Assembly: GCA_037013685.1 (NCBI GenBank)
Contig: CM072919.1
Location: forward strand, 35,163,320-35,227,319
Origin: Acridotheres tristis
Lineage: Eukaryota; Chordata; Aves; Passeriformes; Sturnidae
Length of the DNA stretch: 64,000 nt
Direction of reading: 5' to 3'
Shown piece after piece: positions 30,021-40,816 of this stretch (positions are counted from its first letter, which is position 1; each line of letters opens with the position of its first letter). The position numbers and the translations under genes were made by a program. Under the pieces are notes generated by a model. It ran no database searches. It had not been told where the DNA came from and saw only the letters and a program-made list of their open reading frames with translations.

Positions 30021-30121
30021 TCACTTGAAAGCTTCAATGTACTCCACGGGAAGAGAGGACAGGCCTGCCTTGCCCCAGTAGTCAACGGCACGCACTCTGT
30101 AAAAGCCGGAGACTGAGCTTC
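30021..30121 (-). CDS. IDUA: IDUA exon 14 (last coding)
   Basis: 101 bases from ATTTGCAG to the TGA at 30021-30023. It encodes [20 protein letters not shown] and then [13 protein letters not shown]. The human protein continues with a Pro-rich tail that is absent here. Confidence 0.94.
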
Positions 30122-33100
30122 CTGCAAATGAAAAGGTTAGAAATGGTCACTGTGAAACGCTGACACCTGTGGTACTGGGAGGATGTGAAGCAAGCACTAC
30201 TCTTGTAAAATGTAGGTTTGTAAAACGGGCTGGGGAAATCACTTCTGCACCCTACGTAAGTGTGTTTGTGTCTGTCTGATTAAAATGGTAACAAATTCCT
30301 CACAGCCAAGTACTGGCTTTTTAGTCTTGTTCCACCAAGGATATCCTCTCTACTTACTAGAATTTTCAAGTACAGCTACAGGACTGCTTTCCCAGCAGTT
30401 CCTTTGTAAGAAGGCTGTGACATCTGCAACAAACAATTAGCAATTTTCAATTTTTCCGACTTCTTTTTCTGCCTGAATTTTGCCTTTGGAACAGGTTATA
30501 TGGGGACAGGTTCAACAACGAAGCAGAACAAGAAGCATGCAGGCTGACTGAAAACCTTCTGCTCTACTTAGGAAGCAGCACCACTTACTTTAAAGGTATG
30601 TGAGCTGATCTTCTGTGGTTCTGCTGCTTTTTATCCTTGATCCAGTTCAAAGAACAGAGCTTTCCCTAGCAGAATCTTTGAACACAGAGGCAACATAAAT
30701 TTGGGGGTATTTTATCTAATTAACTGATTTTTATGTATGTTTTAGTGTTTTTATTAAAAAAAAAAAGAATGCTAGAAATAAAGGGTGAGGAGGAAGTTCC
30801 TAGCAATAAGGAATGCCGAGACATAATATTTTTTCAAGTCTTTTTTTGTTCCTGTTGATTTTGAAACAAACTATTAAAACTGGTATATAATATTGTAATA
30901 TAATAATGAATAATAATTTCGGAGATTTGTCATAGCCATGATTTACAGTCATTGTTTGCCTTTGTAGCTCTTACATTGCCATAATAGCTCTGAACTTTTA
31001 TTACGCAACCACTGCTGATGTTAAGGCTTACTCAGGGTAAGATAAGTCTTTGTTTCTGGTAAAAAACTTCTCTAAGATGCTTTTTAATTGTATCACTATA
31101 AGGCAAGGCTTGTCTGCATTTCACCCAGCTCTCATCAGTGCTTACTATCAATATCTGTTGGATGATCATGTTGCAGACTAGACTGCATTTGCTTAAAAAA
31201 GAAAAAAAACCAAACCAACCAAACAAAAAACCAATAACCATCATCCTCCACCTGCAGATAAACAAAAAATATCCAAATAAAACATCACTACCTTCCCTCA
31301 CTTGGATGTTTCATCTGAGTAAGCTTCTATTGTAAGGTCTGTTAATGGGTTTTTGTGAGGCTTTCTGTTATGATTTTTGCGTATTTCTACACCAGCTACA
31401 AAAGTGCTCCTTAACTCCTCATGGACTTTGCCAGGCCTGCAGCTGAGTGACCGGCCTCTGTGACAAGGAATTACCCACGGCTTAGTACTAATAATGTCCT
31501 CATGACTACTACTTGAACACTGTTTGTCCTTGAAAATAAGGCTCTTACTGAGAATATGATCCTAAAGGAAGGGATGTACTCTTACTTTTGAGGGACTGTA
31601 ACTAGCAAGTTACCTACCTTCAGTAGATACTAAACAATGGTTCACACACTCATGAGTGGCAATATCACATGACAGATTACCTAATGTGAGTATTCTTGCC
31701 ATACCTGGACTGTAAACCCAGAGAGTGAATATTGTATCTTTGGTATTTATCCGTTGGTATGCTTTTCCATCCGATGAGAATTCCACTTCAAATGTCTTTA
31801 TACACCTAGAGAAGAGAACCAGAGAGGCTTGTAAATATAACCGATAATGTGTGAGCTAACAAATATTAGTCTCAGGGTTAAGAAGGCCAAAAATAGGAAT
31901 AGTCAGTTGATTTATTCCTACCAAATGTAGGATGGCATGAATTGCCACCATTTAGTAGCAATTTAGTGGTTCTTAGGAAGAACCAGGGCTCCAACATCCC
32001 CCAGTAAAACACCTAGACTGACTTGCTGTTTTGGGTATATGCAGCATCACAAAATGTCATGCATCTTTCACTCAGACATCAGGGTTATCAAGAATGAAGA
32101 ATCTAGGGAGACTGGCTTGAAAAGGAGCTAAGTCACTGCTTCCTGAGGCAATCTGATTGCACACTGCATCACCTTTCGGAGTTCACCTGCAGAGGTTTTC
32201 CAGTCGAGTCCAGCTTGCTGAAGCAAGCAACTGGAGGTTTTCTCTTCCAGTTTACATCCCTTACAGAGATGTGCAAGATCCCACTTAGGCATATGCTGAT
32301 AATACAACTTTTACCATGAATCTTCCTGTCTACTATGCTGAATAGAATTCCCTCAGAAATGCCACTGGATGTTGGTGACCAGCAGGTAGATTCCTTCAAT
32401 CAGGCAGCAAATTAGGCAGAGTGGCTCTTTACAGTTTGCGCAGACAGGTCCTACAGTTCATTTTGTCAGATAAATGCACTGTATCATCTATCAAGGAGCA
32501 ACAATTCATTAAGTTGTGAACTTGTTTTACTCTGTAAGGGCTTGTGGAAACTTAGAGAGTAGTACGTTCGTAACTCATTTGTATCAATTTTATTTTAAAG
32601 CTACTTACTTTGACTTTACACAGTCATCATCCCACAGCACAATGACCTGCCCCTTTGTGAGAGGGATCAAACGAACACCAGTCACCTGTCCAAAGACACA
32701 AGCCCATGTAAGAAAACTGTACAAGCCAATCAGCCAGGTCAAATTTCTGTGTTCATCCTTCCTTACTAATTATTTGCTTTGATTTTTTTTTTTCCATTGA
32801 GATCAGGTGTAAAAACAAAATTCTTGGCTCTGTAGCTTTTTGCAGCCTATGTCTCCCACTCGTCAACCTTGCAGAGGACCTTCAGAGGCTCTGGGTACCA
32901 CTATGAACATGGGTAAGACTGAATGAGCAGACAAAGACATCTAATATGGAAGCCATGATTCCATTTTAGCTTTAGTTGTCAATTATTAACTGTCAATCCT
33001 TGTAGCATACCATGTGATTTTAAAGAGATACTGCACTTTTCAGTACTGCATTACTAATTTCCCACCACGGGAACTTCCAATCACCTCAGTGATGGCTCCT

Positions 33101-36100
33101 ATCACTTGCTATATAGTACCTTAGCTTGAATTATATCTTTGAGAGCCTTCTCATCAAATGAGAAAAGAACTGTTTATTTACTAATTCTTACACGGCACTT
33201 TTAAAAAAAAATTAACTCAAATGGTCTTCTTCTAAGATTTAAGGCAGGAAGCAGTTTCAGTTTTGATGTGTCTGATGGTAGAATACAACACATACTTGAT
33301 CAGGAGCTGATCTGGGTCTTGCACATATGTGGATAAGAAAGACTGAGGGAATGGGAAAGTCTTGCTTCAGTGTCAGGATGCCAGCTTCAGGAAATGGGAA
33401 TGGGCCTGTTACCAGTGGGTCCTGTGGAACCAAAGAGTAGTGTTGTGAAAAATTTTTCATTACAGCACCTAAAGCACTGTTAAACCAGTGTAAAGTGCTT
33501 GTGGGCAATTTAGAGTCCTAAACTTTAGGACTCTAAATTTCCAAGAGAGTTGGTACTGCTAAAGCTTACAGGCATCAAGGTTCTCCACACTGGGAGATTT
33601 TATGTTCACCTGTTTTCCAGCTCTTCATGAAACACAGGGCTTGTCCATTTCATAAATTGGGTTGCTCACAAATGCCCTTAGGCACAATCTGTGACTTCTG
33701 TAACCTCCCATGGATGCCTTTCAGGCTAGAGGTCTTTACAAACCATGGCCCCATCTCTTCTCAGCAGAAGAAGAGAGGCCCTGCTCTTGTGCAGAGCAAG
33801 CTACTGCCAGCTACGACAGCTACACAGCTGGTCTCTGGGGATGACGCTGTACCAGACAGCCATAAGTATCTAAAATCTTGCTGCTTCCATTTCAAGGAAC
33901 AGCTGATGTCTCCTACAGTATCCAATTGGCCTCAGAAACAGTCAGTTATGGTGACTGGGAAGAGAAGACACAGTACTGTATTCTAAAGTCAGAAAGCAAG
34001 TACTGTCTGTGGGCCCTGAAGGGGATAAAGATGACCTCTTTTTTTTAACGTGGGAGTCTGAATGCACAGGGGAGGGGGAGCTGAAGTGAGGCTGCTCACA
34101 TATGCTCACATACAGTACGTAATCTCCACATGGCTTTCATCCACAGGGAGAAAAATTCTCAGAGAAGACTTACTCCTTAATTACCTCTATGGTGCATTCA
34201 GCACTAGTGAGGATGAGGGAAAACTGTTGGTCTCCCTGTGAGCCCCTCACAGTTTTCTGAACTTGTACTGGGCAGTTTCCACCTCAGGGAGGTGTTTGTT
34301 TTCTATTAGTAAGGGGGGTCATTTCAACTCTCTAATGCAGCAATTTGGTCATTATTTAATATACACAGGGCCACGTGACTTACTTGGGGAGATGGAACAG
34401 AAAGAGTCTCAAAGCTCACTGAAGATTCAGAGAGAAGGCAGAACTTCCCCAGGAGCAACTGTGCCTCCTTATTTTATGTGTAGGCCCAGAGCAAAGAGGT
34501 TGTATAACATAAACACAAAGGCATAAGTTGTGGATGAGCTACACTTCTCTGCAAGACTGCAAGTGAATTTTTGCGTAGATATGCATAGTGAATGACTGTG
34601 GGCTAAGGAAATTTTGACTACGGGCCTGATTTCTTGTCTTTTTCTCAAGCACTTTACCCATGCAACACTTCAAACACACACATAATCATACCTCAGCATC
34701 CCTTATTTTCTGGAACTGTTCTGGAGAAGGAAAGTCAGGGCTTCCTAGGTTTTTCCACTTCAGATAGGGATTGGTCTGGTTGTTATCCATGTAATATGTC
34801 ACATACACCAGCTCTGTAGGAACACAAACAAAAGAAAGTAAACTTGGATTTAGAAGATTAATAAGAATAAATTTAACAGCTGTGTTAGTCTACCTTTTCA
34901 AATGTGATTTCAGCACTTTGGTGCCTGACTTCCACTGGAAAGTCCTGTAGGTAGCACTCTCATGAGGCTCTGCAATTTACATTTCCCAAGCTTGCATTTC
35001 AAACTATTACTTCTACAATCAGAACTGAAATCCTCTTTTAGCAAAGGCGCTGCAGGCATTTATTGGGTAACTGCATCAGCTGCGCAATTGTGTGTTCATG
35101 TTGGCTGTCTTGGAGTCATCTCATTAAAGGAATTGCTGCCTGGCAATATCCAGCCAAGTACACTGAGATTAATAGCTTTCCAAAAAGGTAGCACTTGGCA
35201 GTTGCCATTAAAGGCAGGGTCAAAGTGTAGGCATTAGGAATGAACCTTTCAAAGAAGAATACCATTATACCTCAGAAAATCTAGGAGTGAACAAAAGATG
35301 AGAGAGGAAGTTAGGAAATTAAATTCATTCTTGCAATGAAAGGCAACTCAGTAAAAGTTTTCCAGCTGATATTCTTTCTTTAAGGATCACTTAACACGAG
35401 CTGTCTACATCGTATTTGTTTACCTCTAAGTTTCGGGAAGTGGGTGGCATTCACTGTGACAGTGCTGATGTTGGATGAAGTCCTGTTATCCTCACTTGAA
35501 TACATCAGTACTGTAGCTTGCCAGCTGTCTGAGGGCTGTGTTTCACTTGGGGTGTGCACAGCTGCCAGCACACCAACTGTGCTGTTTTGAGCACTTTCAT
35601 CTCCACTGATCTTCACCTCTGCAAAAATCTGCTTTTCTCCTTTAAAAAATGTGACAAGTGTAAGCATCACTGTTTAGTCAGTCTTGTGTCAGAAGCTGCA
35701 GGGTCAAAGCATGCAAATAGATTGAGCATAAACTGAGCTATGTTCTGCCTTATTTTACTATTTACAGCCTTCAGTCAGATTTATTTTAAAACAGCAGAGT
35801 ATGTACATACAACACCAGTTCTTATGCTTAGCAGTTCGGCTACCAACAGGCAAACAGGTGGCAGTGAATGAGGCTCTCCCTGTAAAAGGTTGCTTGAGTT
35901 TTCCAGCTGCAGGGATTTCTTAAAACAGTTGCAGCACGATGGGATGTACCCCTTGCATCACAAGAGGGAAGTACCAATCGACAAAAAATGAGTGGTTGGC
36001 ACACAGAGGGTATAAACAAAGCAGTAAGTTAAATCAAATGGATAACAGACTCTCAGGAATATTTTCTGAGCTATCAATCTCTCTGAGGAAATGAAGTTTC

Positions 36101-39100
36101 ATTTTCTTAACACAGTTAGTAAACAGGGAGTAGGAGAACTCATGCTTTTATGAACAGTGAGAGGGCTGGAACAATCTTTCTTAGGCTGGAAGCTTCTAGG
36201 TAGGAGGGGTTATTGATGTGCTCTTTAATCAGTGGTTACTATACCTAGCAGCGCCAGCAAGCCCATGGCAGTCAGCACTGGTTTCCGCACCATCTGGACA
36301 TGAGGTGGCTTTGTGTTGTTCATCTGAAAACGTGCTGTCAGAGTCCGCTGGGTGAAGTAATGGGGGTAGTAGCTCAAGAAGGCATTGTCATTACTCAGCA
36401 ATGAGTAGTTGATGGTATTGTTGGCTTTGGAAATGAGCAGGTTTTGGTGTTGGATGATTACCTGCAAAGTCGTAGAGAAAATTAACCTTCATCTTGGAGG
36501 AAAACCAACAAACATGCAGTCCATGTATTTTTATTAAATCTTTACAGCATTCTGTAAAGAACTGTCACTCTGCCTTTTAGCAAAGACTGAAGAAAATAAC
36601 AGTTCATCCTAAGTCTTGGAAAAACTGTACTTTACGTCATACATTAATCACTGTAAAATCTGAAGTACCTGCATAGTTTTGCCAGTAGTAAGTCTCTGAA
36701 ATAATTAGTACTCTTCATAAATAATGAACACATTTCCTTGTCTATTGCACTACAAATGATGCTCCTCCGTCTTGAATATTTAATTAGTAATCAGGATTTA
36801 CCATCTGAATTAAATCTAAATGGTTCTCCAAATCTGGAATTACATTGTACCCACTACATCAGTGTCTGTGAGCTAGTCCTGGATTCTATTTCTCAATTAG
36901 TCATTTTTTCCCACTTGATGCTAACTTGGATTTAATTTTCCTGGTGTTTCACTGGTTGCTGTGCTGCTCTCCTGCAAAACATCAAAAGTTCCCAAGTTCT
37001 CTGTTTATTAAATTGTGCCTGAATTAAGCAGAAAGTCAGAAGGCTGACAACTGAACAGTCTCACAATTGTGTCTCTGAAGGAACACAGTGCTTCAGCTTC
37101 TATAAAACCAAGTGTTAATTTTCCATGGGATGTGTCTTTCCTTCTCCCTTCATATCACCACATCATTATAAACACTGTTATTTTGTCTTGTAAACTCTCT
37201 GTGATGCAATCAATGACTTGTTGCCTTAGAGAAAACTGCTTGTATATGCAGTCTCAGGGAACTGGGAGCCTTTGTCTCCCCAGGAGCAGCTGATAAGATG
37301 CATCTTTTTTCTGGGCGACATGCATGCTCCTGTGTTTAGGAATTATTCCTTTACACAGGATCACTTGGATTCCATGTGCTGTTTAAGATAGTGGTTCACA
37401 AGCATCAGGCCTGCAGTGGAAATTATTGCTATGTGGGAGAAGAGCTGAATTTGCTCTGGGGCCAGGGTGCAATTACTGCAGAGGCAGGAATGTTGAGCAT
37501 TCTCTTCTCCTGCTTTTCTGGTCAACATCAGCAATTACTAGCAGTAATTAATAAGATCACGTGTACAGCCAGTATCCCAAACCAAAGAATCCACTAAGCT
37601 AAGAGCTCAGGGAACATCTTTATTATATCTGATGTCTCTTGATGAGATAAACTTATGAAGGAGCTGGGAAATAATTTTCACATATGTGAGAATTGCCAGC
37701 AGTATTGACACCAGAGTAGTAGTATTACACGGAGAGGGCATGTATGGGAGTAATCTTATCAGATGGGGGACTGTAAACATTCTCCAACTCAGTTCTCTAG
37801 CACTTCTCTGACAAGTTCTCAGTTTGGTTCTGAGTTGGACTTTTTTTTTTAGGGAAAGATGAAGAAAACTAATACAAATTAAATCAAGTTACTAAAACCA
37901 GACCGTTTAGGGAAACCCCCACTACATCAGTAGGGAGATCTCCTTTTTTCTAGGATCTACTAGTCTGAGTAGCTGCTTAAACATTCATTGTTAAGTCTGC
38001 TTTTTCTACTGCATTAACACATCAGGGGACTACTGTGCCAAAACTACCAATGAACTGTTTGTTACCTTTACAACCATAGCTGCATAGGTCACATCAGCTC
38101 GCCAGAGTTGGGGAATGGACCATCCAACCATTGGATCTGCTTCATCGTTATATATAGCAACAGAAGAAAAACTTGGAAACAGCTTCTGAATTTGCTGAAC
38201 TGTTTCTATTTCTTGTTGCAAGATGTAGAGAGAATTCCCATCTCCCTGCAACAATATTTCATATCTGCTTAGTGGTAGGGAGAAAACAGTGGTAAACACA
38301 CAAACATAACCTAAAGTCATAAACATAAAACCTATTCTGAAAACATATTCCTTGGTCTCCAAGCGGCTATGGACCAACAAAATCAGTATTTTTACCTCAT
38401 CTACTACAGCATGTGCTATTTGCATAAGCTCCTCCTAGAATATAAAATATAAAAGAAGTTGAAGAGTTGTTTCCCTTTGGGAATTAGACAAAAGACAAAT
38501 TTGCTTTGAGTTGAAGTCTTGTGACCGAACATCTTCAAAGTTTTGCAAGAATAGGTAGCTGTGCTTCCTGCTATAGGCGGGACACTCATCATCATCATCG
38601 TCAGCAACTTTGTAAATCAGAATAAAATGTAACTTTGATTGTACTGATTGAAAAAAAGGCTTTAAACGGAAATCTTGGACTAACCTTCTTATGGAGAGAG
38701 ATGTAATCCAGCCTTACACCAGTCTCCCCTGTGAAGAAGTTGGTACCATTGTAGCAATGACACAGAAGACTCCAGCACATGGGTGACTTGGGTAAGGGAT
38801 GGAAGGAATCCCCAGGCCCTCCAAATTTTAGAAAAGGACTGGCTGCTTTTAATCCTTCTGAACAAGCATCATAATAGTTGAGAAACCCTGAAGTCCAAGC
38901 AGATGAATATATCAAAGATGATAACTCAAAACAGAAACTGGATCTAAAACTACAAGGAGAGGTCATAACCGTATTATTTGATTCACTGGCAAGACCTCAC
39001 AAACTGGGACCACCCTTTCCTATGCACTGACACATAAGAAAACATCAAAACACAATAAAACATCAAAACCTCAGCTGCCTTCATAAGGTTCTTCTAAAGG

Positions 39101-40816
39101 TCTTGTACGAGTATGTTCCCAAAGCATGCAACTTCAGTGAGGAGTGTTCCTCCTACTCCGCCCCTTGCCCCCTTACTGCTATTAACTGAAACTTATATCC
39201 AATTAATGAACTGCATCTTCTTAGTGTAACCCCTGTTTTGTTTTTTCTGTGCCACTACCCCTGATACCCAAGTAGGGAATAAATAAATAACATGACCTTA
39301 GCAAAATGGATATGCTGTACCTGTCACATTCCTTATCACACCTGTCCACTTCACTTCTTTTGTAAGTACAACCTACATCTCACTGTCACTCCTCTGCTCA
39401 CCCCACACTTGTCTCACTTCACCATGCTCACAAGTGCTCCAAAATATGCTCACCTTTTACCGTCATAGACACATTGTCAAAGTCGTGGTGGTCTGGTTCA
39501 TTCCATGTCTCAAAATTCCATTTAGCAACGTGCTCCAATCCATACCTATCTGTAGGAGAGGCCTCATTTATCAATGAGATGCATATCCAGACAATACTAT
39601 TAGTTTGGGCTGCAGGTGAGGCTCAGCACCCAGAACTACCACTACATCATTTCCCTCATAATTTTTAATTCAGGTTGAGCCTTCTGCCTTTTTAAAAATA
39701 TTTGAAGCTGGCATATGAGAAGTATTCACGTTATCATGCTCCAGGGAAAGCAGGTCGTTTACAACCATAACAATGTAACAAGGTTAAAAGTCAGTCCTTT
39801 GAGGCAGGCCAAATGTGCTTCCCAGAACACCCTACTCATTCTGGATGTTGGCCACAGATCAGTAAAAAGAGGGACTGTTATCCCACGGTCTGTTCTGGCA
39901 TGTTTGTTTTCTGGCTTTGTGTTGAAATCCAGGGTCTTGAAATTGATCATAATACACAAAACTTTTTCAAGTAGCTAGAAAGGATTACAACGGAACAAGT
40001 GATTTTTTTTAACTTACCTATGTATCTCCTGGCCAGAACAGTAATTAAGTTTCTCCATTTTACTACATGTTCTTTATCTTCAAAATCTAGAAAATATCCT
40101 GATGGATTCCCCATCAATTCAAATCCTAAAAAAGATGTAAGAAATTGGTCTCCTTTTTTGGTGAATGTTAGCTCATTTTTATTAATGAAGGGGTTATCAC
40201 ATCATCTGAAACAAACTTGTAAATGAATAAGCATCATTAAATGGGGTTCTCTTTCCTGTTACCACATGTTCCCACATGAAATATTTCAGAATTGAGATTG
40301 TTTACTTGTTACTCGTCAGTGACAAGAGTAGTCAAAGCTAACAATTGTCAACATAAATGCAGGGCTCAGAGTAAACTTAAAACAGTGGATGTTTGCATAA
40401 ATTTATGGGAAGTTATACCTGGAATACCTGCTTCTCTGGCCCTTTTAGGTATATGCCTATGTGTACAATCTTCTCTTCAAGAGATCTCATTTACAAGTTC
40501 AACCTGTAACTGTAAACTGCCTTCAAAGGCAATGTAAAACCATTTGTGTTGTCTTAGTTGTTATAATACCATTTTGCTCACACTGTTTTCCATGGACATG
40601 ATGTAAAGGCAAATAAGTAAATAATGAATTTTATCAAAACCAGCTTTCGAAAAGCTCTCTAAGAATATTATAACGATTGTACAATATGGACAAACAGATA
40701 TACCAAACTGTGGAGGCTGGGAGCTGTCCTTACCTGGAATCAGCTTATTTTCCCACAGGCGATCCATAAGGTTATCCAAGGCAGTGAAATTGTAGTTAAC
40801 TTTGCCATTCACCACT
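30021..40816 (-). CDS. IDUA: IDUA, lysosomal alpha-L-iduronidase, exons 3-14
   Basis: Lysosomal glycosidase (GH39 family) that removes terminal iduronic acid from dermatan and heparan sulfate. Loss in humans causes mucopolysaccharidosis I. Twelve minus-strand exons join in phase to 542 residues and a TGA. They correspond to human exons 3-14 in order and phase; exons 1-2 (signal peptide, N-terminus) are beyond the right edge. The catalytic acid/base is in [12 protein letters not shown] (human Glu182) and the nucleophile in [12 protein letters not shown] (human Glu299). Glycosylation sequons matching human ones include YNFT, DNVS and QNST. The C-terminal Ig-like/fibronectin-like part ends [20 protein letters not shown] and then FK, somewhat shorter than human. 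No frame break is seen, so the gene looks functional. It converges on purpurin. Confidence 0.95.
31705..31805 (-). CDS. IDUA: IDUA exon 13
   Basis: 101 bases from TTCTCTAG to CCAG|GTATGG. It encodes [20 protein letters not shown] and [10 protein letters not shown], the fibronectin-like C-terminal domain. Confidence 0.93.
32609..32685 (-). CDS. IDUA: IDUA exon 12
   Basis: 77 bases from GGACAG to TCAAA|GTAAGT. It encodes [20 protein letters not shown] and then DCVKS, matching human RLRALPLTQGQLVLVWSDE. Confidence 0.93.
33296..33421 (-). CDS. IDUA: IDUA exon 11
   Basis: 126 bases, phase 0 at both ends, from TTCCACAG to GATCAA|GTATGT. It encodes [20 protein letters not shown] and [19 protein letters not shown] 33-base palindrome lies in the intron about 85 bases before its acceptor. 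Confidence 0.93.
33507..33539. repeat. 33-base perfect palindrome in IDUA intron 10
   Basis: AATTTAGAGTCCTAAA, a single C, then its exact 16-base reverse complement. It would form a 16-bp hairpin with almost no loop, or a cruciform in DNA. It lies about 85 bases upstream of the exon 11 acceptor on the IDUA strand. Confidence 0.9.
34692..34813 (-). CDS. IDUA: IDUA exon 10
   Basis: 122 bases from TCCTACAG to GCTGAG|GTATGA. It encodes [20 protein letters not shown] and [12 protein letters not shown], clearly matching human exon 10 (LVYVTRYLDN...EQFRRMRAAE). The donor is weaker than its neighbours. Confidence 0.92.
35424..35639 (-). CDS. IDUA: IDUA exon 9
   Basis: 216 bases from TTTAAAG to TTAGAG|GTAAAC. 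It encodes the beta-sandwich start: [33 protein letters not shown] and [13 protein letters not shown]. The NST sequon matches human Asn415. Confidence 0.92.
36245..36461 (-). CDS. IDUA: IDUA exon 8
   Basis: 217 bases from TTTGCAG to GCTAG|GTATAG. It encodes the end of the barrel: [40 protein letters not shown] and [13 protein letters not shown]. Confidence 0.95.
38066..38245 (-). CDS. IDUA: IDUA exon 7 (catalytic nucleophile)
   Basis: 180 bases, phase 0 at both ends, from TTGCAG to AAAG|GTAACA. It encodes [20 protein letters not shown] through [20 protein letters not shown] and AAMVVK. The Glu of NDEADP is the nucleophile. Confidence 0.95.
38685..38887 (-). CDS. IDUA: IDUA exon 6
   Basis: 203 bases from CTTCAG to AAGAAG|GTTAGT. 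It encodes [20 protein letters not shown], the GGPGDSFH loop, and [20 protein letters not shown]. Confidence 0.95.
39454..39549 (-). CDS. IDUA: IDUA exon 5 (catalytic acid/base)
   Basis: 96 bases from CCTACAG to AAAAG|GTGAGC. It encodes [20 protein letters not shown] and then [11 protein letters not shown]. The Glu of NEP is the catalytic acid/base and NVS is a conserved glycosylation sequon. Confidence 0.94.
40018..40125 (-). CDS. IDUA: IDUA exon 4
   Basis: 108 bases from TTTTAG to CATAG|GTAAGT. It encodes [20 protein letters not shown] and then [16 protein letters not shown], part of the TIM barrel. Confidence 0.93.
40734..40816 (-). CDS. IDUA: IDUA exon 3
   Basis: 83 bases from TTCTTCAG to TTCCAG|GTAAGG, starting with the last base of a split codon. 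It encodes [20 protein letters not shown] and then WENKLIP; the NFT sequon matches human Asn110. Confidence 0.9.

Larger units (their letters stand above)
30122..40733 (-). other. IDUA: IDUA introns 3-13
   Basis: The gaps between the twelve listed exons range from about 440 bases to 1.6 kb, each with GT-AG ends. Recognisable contents are few: A/C-rich low complexity near 31,195-31,235, an AT-rich patch near 30,880-30,920, and the 33-base palindrome at 33,507-33,539. No gene on either strand. Confidence 0.8.
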
